A stretch of 64,000 nt of DNA from an uncultured Alphaproteobacteria bacterium (GTDB lineage: Bacteria; Pseudomonadota; Alphaproteobacteria; HIMB59; GCA-002718135), in NCBI GenBank assembly GCA_902541215.1, contig CACBPV010000003.1, forward strand, positions 1-64,000, given 5' to 3'. Of this stretch, positions 1-9,214 are shown in pieces. A model generated the notes under the pieces. The model saw nothing but the letters and a program-made list of their open reading frames with translations, had not been told where the DNA came from and searched no databases. Numbering within the stretch: position 1 is the first letter of the stretch; every line of letters begins with the position of its first letter. The translations under genes and the position numbers were made by a program.

Positions 1-1
1 A

Positions 2-121
2 CCAACAATTGCAGAAGTTCCTTTTGGAGGTGTAAAAGAATCAGGAATGGGAAGAGAAGGTTCTCGATATGGCCTTGATGACTATTTAACTATAAAATAT
101 ATTTCAATGGGTGGTATTTAA
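2..121 (+). CDS. gabD: Succinate-semialdehyde dehydrogenase, C-terminal fragment
   Basis: Only the last 39 codons are in the window; the gene is open at the left edge. The fragment carries [15 protein letters not shown] followed by [11 protein letters not shown], the typical carboxyl end of NAD(P)-dependent succinate-semialdehyde dehydrogenases of the aldehyde dehydrogenase superfamily. These enzymes oxidise succinate semialdehyde to succinate in the GABA shunt and related routes. The catalytic cysteine and the Rossmann core lie outside the window, so the substrate is inferred from the tail alone; another aldehyde dehydrogenase of the same subfamily is possible. Its TAA overlaps the stop of the convergent sugar kinase gene in a shared TTAA. 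The fragment is too short for the ORF track. Confidence 0.8.
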   Translation, partial: PTIAEVPFGGVKESGMGREGSRYGLDDYLTIKYISMGGI

Positions 122-1008
122 GAAAGCCAGGCAGCTCCTCTAACACCACTTGAATCCCCATAAACATTTTTAACAACTTTAGTTTCTAGCGTGTCAGTAA
201 AAACATATTTTTTTAGAGTATCATTTATATTTTCATAAATATAATCTATATTGGACATTCCACCACCCAAAACTATTACATCTGGATCAAGGATATTACA
301 TACAACAGATAAGCCTCTAGCTAAATGATCAATGTATTGATTTAGAGCAAAAATACTATTTTCTTCATTATTAATAAAACCCTCTAATATTTGATGTGAA
401 TTATAATTTTTGTTGAAACGCAAATTATAAGCCGATGAAAATCCTGGGCCAGATATGTAAGTTTCTAAACAACCATTTTTCCCACAATAACATTTTTTTA
501 CATATTTTTTTTCTTCTTCAGTTCTACCTGGTAGTACTATATGACCCCATTCCCCGCTTATACTATTTCGCCCTCTTACAACTTTTTGATTAATGCTAAT
601 ACCACCACCAACACCTGTTCCGATGATTACTCCAAAAACAACTTGATAACCTTTACCTGCTCCATCTACTGCTTCAGACAGTGTGAAACAATTAGCATCA
701 TTTTCTATATTAATATTTCTATTAAGAATTTTATCCAAATCTTGCTTAAATGGTTTGCCATTTAACCATATAGAATTAGCATTTTTAATTAAAGCTGTAT
801 CATTTGATATGGCTCCCGGCATTCCCATGCCAACAGATTTGGCTTTGCCATGTTTTTTTTCAAAATGATTTATAATGGATAGTATTCCACCAATAGTTCC
901 ATCATAAGTTTTTTCAGTATTAATTCTTTTTCTATCTATTTCAGTTCCATTTGGATCTAGGAGAATGCCCTCAGTTTTGGTACCCCCTACATCAATACCT
1001 ATTTTCAT
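118..1008 (-). CDS. mak: ROK-family sugar kinase, fructokinase-like
   Basis: A cytoplasmic ATP-dependent hexose kinase of the ROK family, 296 residues, the usual length. The amino end has the phosphate loop DVGGTKTEG (residues 6-14). NDAN at 103-106 supplies the expected catalytic Asp104, and IGTGVGGG (129-136) is the second nucleotide-binding segment. GEWGH with His156 and the cysteines of CYCGKNGC (173, 175, 180) form the ROK zinc site. The stretch [10 protein letters not shown] resembles E. coli Mak more than NagK or glucokinase, so fructose or a related hexose is the likely substrate. N-acetylglucosamine or N-acetylmannosamine remain possible. It lies 6 bases after bioY in the same direction and converges on gabD with a 4-base overlap. 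Confidence 0.78.
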   Translation of the reverse strand: MKIGIDVGGTKTEGILLDPNGTEIDRKRINTEKTYDGTIGGILSIINHFEKKHGKAKSVGMGMPGAISNDTALIKNANSIWLNGKPFKQDLDKILNRNINIENDANCFTLSEAVDGAGKGYQVVFGVIIGTGVGGGISINQKVVRGRNSISGEWGHIVLPGRTEEEKKYVKKCYCGKNGCLETYISGPGFSSAYNLRFNKNYNSHQILEGFINNEENSIFALNQYIDHLARGLSVVCNILDPDVIVLGGGMSNIDYIYENINDTLKKYVFTDTLETKVVKNVYGDSSGVRGAAWLS

Positions 1009-1014
1009 TAATTA

Positions 1015-1581
1015 TTATTTTGTAATAATTTTATGTAAAGTCGGGATCAGAGCAACCGCTAATGCTATTTTAAATAACTCACTAGGAATAAATGGTAAAA
1101 GACCAGCTGCTAATGCTTTTTCGAAACCAATAATATAACCAAGATATATAATACCAAATGAGAATATAACAACAGAACCAATTAATAGAGAAAACGCAGC
1201 TTTTAAATATGTTTTGCTAAAACCTAAATTTGCTAAGTAACTTATAACTATTGATGCAAATAACATACCATAAAGATATCCTGCTGTTGGGCCAACTAAA
1301 TAAACAATTCCTCCACCTGTCGCAAAGACAGGAAGTCCTATAGCTCCTTGAAAAAGGTAAAATGCAACTGTGGCAAAAGATAATCTAATACTATAAGTCA
1401 TTCCTATTAAGAAAATTACAAATGTCTGCATTGTCATTGGCACTGGCCAAAATGGTACTTGAACCTTAGCTGAAATAGCTAGTAAAATTGAACCAATTAA
1501 GATCAATGTTATTGTAAGAAAATTTGAATTAATATTTTCAAAATTTTTTAATTTGTTAATTAAAATTCTATCTTCGTGCAT
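1015..1581 (-). CDS. bioY: BioY, substrate-binding subunit of the biotin ECF transporter
   Basis: A membrane protein of 188 residues with about six hydrophobic segments, matching the S component of energy-coupling-factor biotin transporters. The family segment PVPMTMQTF and the following GAIGLPVFA, together with GGIVYLVGPTAGYLYG, are typical BioY landmarks. BioY binds biotin at the inner membrane. It normally works with the ATPase BioM and membrane protein BioN, or borrows a shared module, though some alphaproteobacterial BioY proteins are reported to work alone. No bioM, bioN or biotin biosynthesis gene is nearby, so solitary or shared-module use is inferred. It sits between gshB and the ROK kinase in the same direction. 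Confidence 0.9.
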   Translation of the reverse strand: MHEDRILINKLKNFENINSNFLTITLILIGSILLAISAKVQVPFWPVPMTMQTFVIFLIGMTYSIRLSFATVAFYLFQGAIGLPVFATGGGIVYLVGPTAGYLYGMLFASIVISYLANLGFSKTYLKAAFSLLIGSVVIFSFGIIYLGYIIGFEKALAAGLLPFIPSELFKIALAVALIPTLHKIITK

Positions 1582-1604
1582 ATATTTCCCTTTAATTATT
1601 GTAA

Positions 1605-2543
1605 TTAAACTAATTTATATTTTGCTTCAAGCTTATCCCAAAAATCTTTTTCTAAATTTACATTATTTAATGCATTAATTTGCTTCAATCCTGTGGGCGA
1701 AGTTACGTTTATTTCTGTTAGATAATTTCCAATTATATCAATTCCAACAAAAAATAGATTATGTTCTTTTAGTTTTGGTCCCAAATTTTCGATAATTTCT
1801 TTATCTCTATAAACTAGGTCAGTTTTACTTGCCTTGCCGCCAGCATGAAAATTTGCTTTTAAATTACCTTCTTGAGGTATTCTAGCAACTGAGCCAAAAT
1901 ATTCACCATCGAAAAAAATAATTCTCCTGTCACCATCCTCTATCTCATTGATAAATTTTTGCACCATTATAGGCAAGTATAAATATTCCTCTAATATTTT
2001 TGAATTGAAATTACTTTTATCAAATCTATGTATACCTTCTCCTCCATTACCGTAAAGTGGTTTTGTTATAATATCTTCTTCTTTATCTAAAAATTCTTCA
2101 ATAATGTTTAAATCTTTTGTTACCAAAGTAGGAGCCATAAATTCTTTAAAATTAAATGTAAATAATTTTTCAGTAGAGTTTCTAACTGCTGTTGGATCAT
2201 TCACAACAATTGTTGAAGATGGAAGTAAGTCCAAAATATAAGTCGATGTGATATAATTCATATCAAAAGGAGGATCCTGTCTTAAAAAGACAAATTGAAA
2301 ATCTTCTAATTTGGCAATTATTTTATTCGATTTAAAATTAAAATAATTTTTTTCATCTAACAATAACTCTAAATAATATCCAGATGCTTGAACAGTATTT
2401 TCTTTTATAAATAAATCTTTTGGATTGTAATAAAAAATATCATAATCTCTTTCTTGTGCCTCATAACCTATTAAAAAAGATGTATCGAATTCATAATCAA
2501 TTTTTTCAATATTATCCATTTGGATTGCTATACTTTTTTTCAT
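1605..2543 (-). CDS. gshB: Glutathione synthetase
   Basis: ATP-grasp ligase that joins glycine to gamma-glutamylcysteine, the second step of glutathione synthesis in the cytoplasm. The 312 residues match the bacterial GshB length. An amino-terminal Rossmann-like domain is followed by the ATP-grasp part, with the glycine-rich loop KPLYGNGGEGIHRF near residue 160. The metal and phosphate-binding segment RIIFFDGEYFGSVARIP lies near 208, and NVTSPTGLKQIN near 280 closes the active site. The start codon overlaps the gshA stop by one base (TAATG), so the two steps are probably translationally coupled. Confidence 0.95.
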   Translation of the reverse strand: MKKSIAIQMDNIEKIDYEFDTSFLIGYEAQERDYDIFYYNPKDLFIKENTVQASGYYLELLLDEKNYFNFKSNKIIAKLEDFQFVFLRQDPPFDMNYITSTYILDLLPSSTIVVNDPTAVRNSTEKLFTFNFKEFMAPTLVTKDLNIIEEFLDKEEDIITKPLYGNGGEGIHRFDKSNFNSKILEEYLYLPIMVQKFINEIEDGDRRIIFFDGEYFGSVARIPQEGNLKANFHAGGKASKTDLVYRDKEIIENLGPKLKEHNLFFVGIDIIGNYLTEINVTSPTGLKQINALNNVNLEKDFWDKLEAKYKLV

Positions 2544-3883
2544 TAGAAAATTTCTTCCTCATATATTTTTTTAATATTTTTTTTCCATTCACCATTATAT
2601 TTACTGATTAATAAATCAGCAGGTGAGTGACCATTTGATAGATTTTTTTCTAAATCTTTAAGATAAAATGTTTCATTATATTTTTCATTTTTTACTTGAA
2701 TATTTCTTTTCTCTAAACCTGATTTAGAAATTTCAAGTAATTTTTGTGCAATATCTAATAGGGAACCATTTTTGAATTTTGTTTGTAAACCCTCTAATGG
2801 AGCTAAGGTATTTATTAAATTTCTATCATTTTGTGTCCAATCCTCAACTATTTCATTAGTTTTATTAATAGATTCATCATTGTATAAAATACCAATCCAA
2901 AAAGCAGGCTGAGAACATATTAAATCCCATGAACATGCGTCCATAGAACGAATTTCTAAGAATTGCTTTAATCTAACTTGAGGAAATAAAGTTGATAAAT
3001 GGTTTATCCAATCTTCAATAGCAGGTTCAATATTTAAATCTTTTGAAATATTATTTTTAAAAAAATCTCTAAAAGTATAATTGGTCATATCTATATATTT
3101 GTGATTTCTAATCACAAAATACATTGGTACATCAAGTGCATACTCAACATATTTTTCAAAATTAAAATTTTTATCAAAAACAAAAGGCAATAAACCTGTT
3201 CTATCTTTGTCTGTGTGATGCCAGAAATGAGATCTTAAACTCTTATATTTGGAAACTTCTTTTTGATCAAAAGGTGAGTTAGCAAATATTGCAGTTGCAA
3301 TACCTTCAAGATTTAACATTAATCGATACTTAGCAATCATATCTTCTTCAGAATGATAATCCAAATTTACTTGGTTTGTACATGTGCGTTTCATCATATG
3401 ATGTCCTAAAGTACCAACTTTAGGCATATATTTTTTCATTATGGAGTACCTTTGTTTTGGCATCCAAGGAAAATCATTGAGAGATAAACTTGGCTCAACA
3501 CCCAAACCTAATAATATAAAGCCAAATTCTTCACCAATATCTTTTAATTCCTTTAAATGTCTATTTGTTTCAGTACAAGTTTGATGGATATTTTTTAATT
3601 GTGCTCCAGATAATTCAATCTGACCACCTGGTTCTAAAGTTATACTTTCACCAAATCTTTCTAGGGCAATTATTGTAGTATTTTTATTATCATACTTTGG
3701 TTTCCATCCTTTATTTACAAATTTTAAAAGAATTTCTTTTATACCCTTTGGTTCTTCATAAGATAATTGACGTAAACTGTCTTTTTTTAAAACAAATTTC
3801 TCGTGTTCTACCCCTATCCGTAAATCATTCTTATTTTTGATTCCTTTATAAAAGTAATCTATTAAATCATTTTTTTTTAACAT
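2543..3883 (-). CDS. gshA: Glutamate-cysteine ligase, plant type
   Basis: Catalyses the ATP-dependent, rate-limiting first step of glutathione synthesis, forming gamma-glutamylcysteine. The 446-residue protein belongs to the plant and alphaproteobacterial class (GCS2-like) and not to the E. coli GshA class. Visible landmarks are RIGVEHEKFVL near residue 22, LEPGGQIELSGAQ near 108, the substrate-site segment MMKRTCTNQVNLDYHSEEDM near 164, and SMDACSWDLICSQPAFW near 310. It is the first gene of a gshA-gshB pair overlapping by one base and lies 23 bases downstream of mgtE in the same direction. No terminator is visible between them, so read-through from tRNA-Leu and mgtE is plausible. Confidence 0.95.
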   Translation of the reverse strand: MLKKNDLIDYFYKGIKNKNDLRIGVEHEKFVLKKDSLRQLSYEEPKGIKEILLKFVNKGWKPKYDNKNTTIIALERFGESITLEPGGQIELSGAQLKNIHQTCTETNRHLKELKDIGEEFGFILLGLGVEPSLSLNDFPWMPKQRYSIMKKYMPKVGTLGHHMMKRTCTNQVNLDYHSEEDMIAKYRLMLNLEGIATAIFANSPFDQKEVSKYKSLRSHFWHHTDKDRTGLLPFVFDKNFNFEKYVEYALDVPMYFVIRNHKYIDMTNYTFRDFFKNNISKDLNIEPAIEDWINHLSTLFPQVRLKQFLEIRSMDACSWDLICSQPAFWIGILYNDESINKTNEIVEDWTQNDRNLINTLAPLEGLQTKFKNGSLLDIAQKLLEISKSGLEKRNIQVKNEKYNETFYLKDLEKNLSNGHSPADLLISKYNGEWKKNIKKIYEEEIF

Positions 3884-3906
3884 TTTTTTAACTTAAATAG
3901 TCCAGA

Positions 3907-5274
3907 TCATATTAAAAATAAAGTTGCTAATCCAAGAAAAGAAAGAAAACCAAATACATCTGTTATTGTAGTCAAAATTACTGCAGATGCTAAAGCAGGA
4001 TCAATTTTTAGCTTATCTAAAACTAGTGGAATTACAATTCCTGAAAAACCAGCTATTAATAAGTTTAGTATCATGGCAAGGCCTATTATCAAACCCAAAA
4101 GTAAATTATCAAACCAATAAATAGAAATTAAAGATATTATAATAGCAAATATGATACCATTTATACCGCCAATTAGAGTTTCTTTGGTTATTATTTTTAT
4201 CGCATTACTAGTTGTTAGTTCTTTCACTGCAATAGCTCGCACTGCAACTGTTAAAGTTTGAGTACCTGCGTTAGCGCCCATAGAAGCTACTATCGGCATT
4301 AAAATAGCTAAGGCTACTACTTTTTCTATAGCAGCTTCAAACAAACCTATTACTATTGAAGCTACTACCGCTGTCATTAAATTTACAATCAACCATGAAA
4401 TTCTTGATTTTGTTGTTGAAATAATTGACTCATACAAGTCTGTATGATCTACGCCTCCAAGCTTTAAAATGTCTTCTTCTCTTTCTTCTTCTATAACCTC
4501 AACAACATCGTCAACTGTAATTGATCCAATAATTTGTTTTCGATTATTGATAACAGGAGCACTCACCAATCCGTATTTATTAAATAATAGAGCTACATCT
4601 TCTTGATCTGTATTTACATCAATTAATCTTAACTCTTTGTTTGTTATTGAATTTAATTCTACTTGTCTTTTTGAACCCATTAACCTTCCTAATGGAACAA
4701 CACCTTTTACTTCTTGTTTACTATTAATTAAATAAATATCATAGAAATCTTCAGGTAGTTTCACTTTATTATTTCTTAAATGATCAATTGCTTGACCAAC
4801 ATTCCATAATTGATTAACGGCAACAAATTGTCTTTGCATTAATCTTCCAGCAGAATCTTCAGGATAATTTAATCCTTCTTCAACCAATGTACGTTCTTCT
4901 TTATCTAAATTTTCTAAGAATATAGTCTGATCTTTTTCTTCTAAATCTTCTGCTAAGTCGACAGCATCATCAGTATCTAAACTTTTAGCATTATTTGCTA
5001 ATTGTTTTATATCCAAAGTTTCTATTATTTCTTCCCTAACACTATCATTTAAGTAAGTTAATATTTCAGGATCAAAATCTTTATCAATTATATTCAAAAG
5101 ACTTAGTCGTAAAACTGGATCTAAGTTTTGAAGAATGTCTGCTATATCAGCATTATGAATATCGTTTAAATAAGATAAAACTTTATCATATTTATAATTT
5201 TCTAAATAATCGGATACTAGTTCAACAGATTTAGATGAAGAATCCTGATCTTTTTTTATTATAATTTCGTCCAT
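3907..5274 (-). CDS. mgtE: MgtE magnesium transporter
   Basis: Mg2+ channel of the inner membrane. The order is a cytoplasmic MgtE N domain (about residues 20-120), a pair of CBS domains (about 125-265) that sense cytoplasmic Mg2+, then five hydrophobic segments forming the pore. The pore signature MGANAGTQTLT is present near residue 330, and the acidic linker EEEREEDILKLGGVDH precedes the membrane part. The ORF track starts it at 5310, but that codon is inside tRNA-Leu and the extra twelve residues are tRNA sequence read in frame. The ATG at 5272-5274, nine bases from the tRNA body (seven from its CCA), gives 455 residues, the usual family length. It is probably on the same transcript as the tRNA. 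Confidence 0.93.
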   Translation of the reverse strand: MDEIIIKKDQDSSSKSVELVSDYLENYKYDKVLSYLNDIHNADIADILQNLDPVLRLSLLNIIDKDFDPEILTYLNDSVREEIIETLDIKQLANNAKSLDTDDAVDLAEDLEEKDQTIFLENLDKEERTLVEEGLNYPEDSAGRLMQRQFVAVNQLWNVGQAIDHLRNNKVKLPEDFYDIYLINSKQEVKGVVPLGRLMGSKRQVELNSITNKELRLIDVNTDQEDVALLFNKYGLVSAPVINNRKQIIGSITVDDVVEVIEEEREEDILKLGGVDHTDLYESIISTTKSRISWLIVNLMTAVVASIVIGLFEAAIEKVVALAILMPIVASMGANAGTQTLTVAVRAIAVKELTTSNAIKIITKETLIGGINGIIFAIIISLISIYWFDNLLLGLIIGLAMILNLLIAGFSGIVIPLVLDKLKIDPALASAVILTTITDVFGFLSFLGLATLFLI

Positions 5275-5280
5275 ATCAAT

Positions 5281-5367
5281 TGGTGCGGCTGAGAAGACTT
5301 GAACTTCCACAGGATAAATCCCACAGCGACCTCAACGCTGCGCGTATACCAATTCCGCCACAGCCGC
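5281..5367 (-). tRNA. tRNA-Leu (anticodon GAG)
   Basis: The reverse strand reads GCGGCTGTGGCGGAATTGG at the 5' end and closes with the matching CAGCCGC, a discriminator A and an encoded CCA. The anticodon arm is CAGCG, loop TTGAGGT, CGCTG, giving anticodon GAG for CUC and CUU leucine codons. A long variable arm (GGGATTTATCC), expected for class II leucine tRNAs, is present, and the T loop is TTCAAGT. mgtE follows seven bases downstream in the same direction. A TACTATATA stretch just upstream could be the -10 region of its promoter; the -35 is not clear. Confidence 0.95.
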
Positions 5368-5426
5368 ATATATAGTAGAATTAAATATCAGATAGGATAT
5401 TAACTATCAATAAAGTAAAACATAAG

Positions 5427-6074
5427 ATGAAACAGATTGAAATTAAAATATCTAATAATGAAATTAATTATGATGAAGCATTAATGCTTATGGAGTCTAG
5501 AGTTGAAGATATAAGTAACAATAAATCTAAAGAATTATTATGGTTTCTAAATCATAACCATATTTTTACTCAAGGAACAAGTGCATCAAAAGATGAGGTA
5601 TTAAACACAACTGTAATTGACATTATAAAATCTAATCGTGGAGGAAAAACAACCTATCATGGCCCTGGTCAAAGAATTGTTTATTTTATGTTAAATTTAA
5701 ATAATAAAAATAAAGATATTCGAAAATTTATCTCTGTAATTGAAGATTCTCTAATCTCTTTTTTAGCTGACTATAATATTGAAGCACAAGCCTTTAAAGA
5801 TAGAGTTGGCATTTGGGTAACTAAAAGTAACAATATTACATTTAATAAAGAAAAAAAAATTGGTGCAATTGGATTACGTATTAAAAAATGGATTACATAC
5901 CATGGTTTAAGTTTTAATATTAATCCTGATCTCAAATATTACAATTATATTCACTCATGTGGTCTAAAAGAATATCAAAATACTTCAATGGAAGAGTTAG
6001 GTATTAAATTAGACCAATCTGAATTTGATAATAAATTTAAAGATATATTTATAGAAAAACTAAAAACTATTTAA
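5427..6074 (+). CDS. lipB: Octanoyltransferase LipB
   Basis: Transfers the octanoyl group from acyl carrier protein to lipoyl domains, the first step of lipoate cofactor synthesis for 2-oxoacid dehydrogenases and glycine cleavage. The 215-residue length is typical. Family motifs are present: NRGGKTTYHGPGQ near residue 70, KKIGAIGLRIKKWITYHG near 145 with the general-base lysine, and HSCGL near 175 with the acyl-carrying cysteine. It is divergent from tRNA-Leu and mgtE across 59 bases. Its stop overlaps the end of the convergent rluC-like gene by 15 bases. Confidence 0.95.
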   Translation: MKQIEIKISNNEINYDEALMLMESRVEDISNNKSKELLWFLNHNHIFTQGTSASKDEVLNTTVIDIIKSNRGGKTTYHGPGQRIVYFMLNLNNKNKDIRKFISVIEDSLISFLADYNIEAQAFKDRVGIWVTKSNNITFNKEKKIGAIGLRIKKWITYHGLSFNINPDLKYYNYIHSCGLKEYQNTSMEELGIKLDQSEFDNKFKDIFIEKLKTI

Positions 6075-6974
6075 ATAATATTTTAAATCTTTATTAATTT
6101 TTAAATTATTTTTTTTTATAAAGTTAAGAAAATCATCAGGTAAATTTGAAATAAATTCAAATTTTTTTTTATTTATTGTAAATCTTAATGCAAATGCATG
6201 TAACATTAAGTTTTCTTTTTTATATTTTGAATATAAATTGTATTTTTTGTCTCCAATAATTGGACACCCAAGATTTTTAGAAACTATTCTAAGCTGATGA
6301 GTTTTACCAGTCTGAGGATTAAATAATATTGAAGAAATACTTTTGTTTTTATTTAATACTTTGTAATTTGTTAAAGTATCTTCTATTTTAAGTTTTTTAG
6401 TTTTAATTTCTAGTTTAACTTTAGAAACATTATTTTTAGGGATACCCTCACATAATGCAATATAGAATTTAGTAATTTCTTTTTGTTTGAACAGAAAAGA
6501 TAGTTTTTTTGCATAGTTAAGATTTTTAGCAATTAAAAGAAGTCCTGATGTTTCTTTGTCAAGTCTATGTACTAATCTGTAATGTAAGTTAATATTTTTA
6601 ATTATGTGATCTATCGATGTTTTAATTTTACTTCCTCCTTGAGTAGCTATTCTTGACCATTTATTTAAAACAATAAAATCATCGTTTTCAAAAATTATTG
6701 ATCTTTTAAATTCAGATAAAGTTTCTTTAGATATTTTTATATCTTTTTTAAAAATAATCTTATTTTTATAAAGCTTTTCATGGTAATTTAATAATTTAAG
6801 TTCGTCATTAGGCTTGATAAGATAGTTTGCTTTAGTAATTGAGTTATTTATTAAAATATTTTTTTTTCTAATATTTTTTTGAATAAATCCTTGTGTAAGA
6901 GATGTATATTTTTGTTTAAGATATTTATCTAATCTTTGGTTAAAATTATTTAGAATTTTAATATTCTTAATCAA
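6060..6974 (-). CDS. rluC: RluC-type 23S rRNA pseudouridine synthase
   Basis: RluA-family pseudouridine synthase of 304 residues. An amino-terminal S4-like RNA-binding segment (NQRLDKYLKQKY onward, residues 11-60) precedes the catalytic domain with HRLDKETSGLLLIAKN near residue 137, containing the catalytic aspartate. The late block GKTHQLRI is also present. By family knowledge RluC modifies three uridines in the 23S rRNA decoding-side helices; the choice of RluC over RluD rests on its linkage to crcB and on a separate RluD-like gene at 54.6 kb. It lies one base after crcB and seems to be the last gene of the ribosomal supercluster. It overlaps lipB tail to tail by 15 bases. Confidence 0.85.
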   Translation of the reverse strand: MIKNIKILNNFNQRLDKYLKQKYTSLTQGFIQKNIRKKNILINNSITKANYLIKPNDELKLLNYHEKLYKNKIIFKKDIKISKETLSEFKRSIIFENDDFIVLNKWSRIATQGGSKIKTSIDHIIKNINLHYRLVHRLDKETSGLLLIAKNLNYAKKLSFLFKQKEITKFYIALCEGIPKNNVSKVKLEIKTKKLKIEDTLTNYKVLNKNKSISSILFNPQTGKTHQLRIVSKNLGCPIIGDKKYNLYSKYKKENLMLHAFALRFTINKKKFEFISNLPDDFLNFIKKNNLKINKDLKYYLNSF

Positions 6975-6975
6975 A

Positions 6976-7344
6976 TTAAAACTTATTTAATAGGGTTCCT
7001 AGGTATGCAGATATTATACATATAAAAATAGAAATAAAAATATAAGTAAAAGAAGAGGCATATTTTTTTGAATTGATTAAATCAAGTACTTCATAAGAAA
7101 ATGCAGAAAAAGTTGTAAAAGATCCTAATAGACCAATAATTAAAAAAAACTTAATAAAATTTTCAGATAGTTTATTTCCAAAACTAGATGTTATAAAATA
7201 TCCTATCAAAAAAGAACCTATTATATTCACAGAAATAGTTCCATAAATAGTAGATACAAATAAAGTTTTACTAAAATTAGTTAAAAGATATCTTAAAACT
7301 GCTCCTAACGCGCCACCAGTGGCGACTAATATTAAGTTAAACAA
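6976..7344 (-). CDS. crcB: CrcB/Fluc fluoride channel
   Basis: Small inner-membrane protein of 122 residues with four hydrophobic segments. These are fluoride-specific ion channels that work as antiparallel dimers and export toxic fluoride. Recognisable blocks are GGALGAVLRYLL at residues 10-21, GTISVNIIGSFLIGYF near 36-51 with the conserved polar Asn, and GLLGSFTTFSAFSYE near 72-86, containing the pore phenylalanines. It starts five bases after rplQ, so it seems to be read from the ribosomal operon and not from a fluoride riboswitch; I see no room for a riboswitch here. crcB beside rluC is a known alphaproteobacterial arrangement. Confidence 0.93.
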   Translation of the reverse strand: MFNLILVATGGALGAVLRYLLTNFSKTLFVSTIYGTISVNIIGSFLIGYFITSSFGNKLSENFIKFFLIIGLLGSFTTFSAFSYEVLDLINSKKYASSFTYIFISIFICIISAYLGTLLNKF

Positions 7345-7349
7345 TATTT

Positions 7350-7787
7350 TTAGGCTGTTGTTTGTTCTTCTACTTCTTCAGTAGATTTTTTTTCAATTAC
7401 AGGACCACTATCTAGTCCTTTTGCTTTTTCATCTCTATCAATAAATTCGATAACTGCTGTTGGAGCGTTATCTCCGAATCTATTACCTAACTTAATAATT
7501 CGAGTATATCCGCCAGCTCTAGCTTTATACCTTTCGGCAAAGACATTAAAAACTTTTTTAGACATTTTTTGATCTTTTAAAATGGAAATGGTCTTTCTTC
7601 TTGATTGTAAATCTCCTTTTTTTCCTAAAGTTACAATTTTTTCCACAAACCTTCTAAGCTCCTTTGCTTTAGCTAAAGTTGTTGTTATTTGTTCATGTTT
7701 GATAAGTGCATTTGACATATTCATAAACATGGCTTTTCTATGAGAGCTGGTCTTATTGAGTTTTTTATTTTTAATATTATGCTTCAT
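7350..7787 (-). CDS. rplQ: 50S ribosomal protein L17
   Basis: L17 sits near the exit of the large-subunit polypeptide tunnel. The 145-residue protein begins with the variant [19 protein letters not shown], which keeps the conserved S-HR-A of the family, and continues with [16 protein letters not shown] and [18 protein letters not shown]. An acidic tail of about 25 residues ends in EEVEEQTTA, a carboxyl extension common in alphaproteobacterial L17. It is the last ribosomal gene of the alpha operon and follows rpoA by five bases. Confidence 0.97.
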   Translation of the reverse strand: MKHNIKNKKLNKTSSHRKAMFMNMSNALIKHEQITTTLAKAKELRRFVEKIVTLGKKGDLQSRRKTISILKDQKMSKKVFNVFAERYKARAGGYTRIIKLGNRFGDNAPTAVIEFIDRDEKAKGLDSGPVIEKKSTEEVEEQTTA

Positions 7788-7792
7788 AATAA

Positions 7793-8815
7793 TTATTTAT
7801 TAAAAGGGTCCTCATATTTCTTGGCTAACTCATCTATATTTTCGGGTGGCCAATCCGGTACTGACATTCCAAGGTTTAATTCCATTTGTTGAAGAACTTC
7901 CTTTATTTCGTTTAGGGATTTTCTTCCAAAATTTGGAGTTCTCAACATTTCTGATTCTGATTTTTGTACAAGATCTCCAATATAAATAATATTATCGTTT
8001 TTTAAACAATTAGCAGACCTCACGGATAGCTCCAGTTCTTCAACCTTTTTTAGGAGATTAGAATTGAAAGATAAAGCTTCTACATTAGCTTGATCTGGGA
8101 GTACTTCAGGTTCATCAAAATTGATAAAGGGTTGTAATTGATCTTGCAAAATTCTTGCAGCAAGGGCAATTGCATCATCAGGTGTAATTGCACCATTGGT
8201 TTCAACCTGAAAAACTAATTTATCAAAGTCAGTAACTTGTCCAACTCTGCTATTTTCTACTTTATAAGAAGCTTTAACTACTGGACTAAACATTGCATCT
8301 AGTTTTATTTCTCCTATAACTTTATTTTCATCTTCAGCCACTTCAGCAGATACGTAACCTTTGCCAGTTTCAACATTAGCCTCAATTTCAACATCTGCAT
8401 TAGAATCAAGTGTCATTATCAATTGGTCAGGATTCATGATCTCTGTTTCTGAGTCTGTTTCAAAATTACCTGCTCTAAGCTCACCTGAACCAGATGATTT
8501 TAAATACATCTTTTTAAGACCTTGTGAATGAACTTTTACAGCAACTGATTTTAAATTTAATAATATATCCGTTAGATCCTCTTTAACACCAGGTATTGTA
8601 GAGAATTCATGGACTACCCCCTTAATTTTGATGGAAGTAATTGCTGCACCTTGTAAAGATGATAATAAAATTCTTCTTATGGAATTACCTAGAGTTAAAC
8701 CAAAACCTCTTTCTAAAGGCTCTGCAGTAAGTTTACCAATTCTACCATTACTCTCTTCAACATTAACTTCCATTTTTGTAGGTTTTATTAATTCGCTCCA
8801 GTTTTTTTGTAACAC
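7793..8815 (-). CDS. rpoA: RNA polymerase alpha subunit
   Basis: Alpha subunit of RNA polymerase, 340 residues. The amino-terminal dimerisation and assembly domain includes [25 protein letters not shown] (residues 33 onward), which starts the beta-beta' assembly core. A flexible linker near residue 240 leads to the carboxyl-terminal domain with [16 protein letters not shown] and [16 protein letters not shown]. That domain contacts UP-element DNA and activators. It is in the alpha operon order rpsM-rpsK-rpoA-rplQ. Confidence 0.98.
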   Translation of the reverse strand: MLQKNWSELIKPTKMEVNVEESNGRIGKLTAEPLERGFGLTLGNSIRRILLSSLQGAAITSIKIKGVVHEFSTIPGVKEDLTDILLNLKSVAVKVHSQGLKKMYLKSSGSGELRAGNFETDSETEIMNPDQLIMTLDSNADVEIEANVETGKGYVSAEVAEDENKVIGEIKLDAMFSPVVKASYKVENSRVGQVTDFDKLVFQVETNGAITPDDAIALAARILQDQLQPFINFDEPEVLPDQANVEALSFNSNLLKKVEELELSVRSANCLKNDNIIYIGDLVQKSESEMLRTPNFGRKSLNEIKEVLQQMELNLGMSVPDWPPENIDELAKKYEDPFNK

Positions 8816-8831
8816 TTAAATGCTCCTTTAT

Positions 8832-9212
8832 TTAAACTCTTCTTCTTTTTCTTGGTCTACATCCATTATGAGGTATGGGAGTCACATCTTTAATAGATGT
8901 AATTACGTAGCCTATAGTCTGTAATGACCTAAGCGCGGACTCTCTTCCTGAACCGGGACCAGAAACTTCAACTTTAAGATTTTTTAAACCATATTCTTTT
9001 GCTTTATTGCCAACATCTTCAGCTGCAATTTGTGCAGCATAAGGAGTCGATTTTCTAGATCCTTTAAAACCCTTATGACCTGACGATGACCAAGCTAAGG
9101 CATTACCCTTTTCATCAGAAATTGTAATTATTGTATTATTAAATGATGAAACTATGTGAGCAACTCCAGAAGATACTTTTTTTTTGGTTTTTGATTTTTT
9201 TTTATCAACCAT
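8832..9212 (-). CDS. rpsK: 30S ribosomal protein S11
   Basis: S11 lies on the platform of the small subunit near the 3' end of 16S rRNA and the mRNA exit. The 126 residues include [18 protein letters not shown] near residue 16 and [19 protein letters not shown] at the carboxyl end, the family signature. The charged start [12 protein letters not shown] is a common variant. It is three bases downstream of rpsM and 17 bases before rpoA. Confidence 0.98.
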   Translation of the reverse strand: MVDKKKSKTKKKVSSGVAHIVSSFNNTIITISDEKGNALAWSSSGHKGFKGSRKSTPYAAQIAAEDVGNKAKEYGLKNLKVEVSGPGSGRESALRSLQTIGYVITSIKDVTPIPHNGCRPRKRRRV

Positions 9213-9214
9213 TT

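Noticed and set aside
541-868. Plus-strand ORFs of 74 and 61 residues
   Set aside because: They lie antisense inside the ROK kinase gene and have no signature; shadow ORFs of an AT-rich coding strand.
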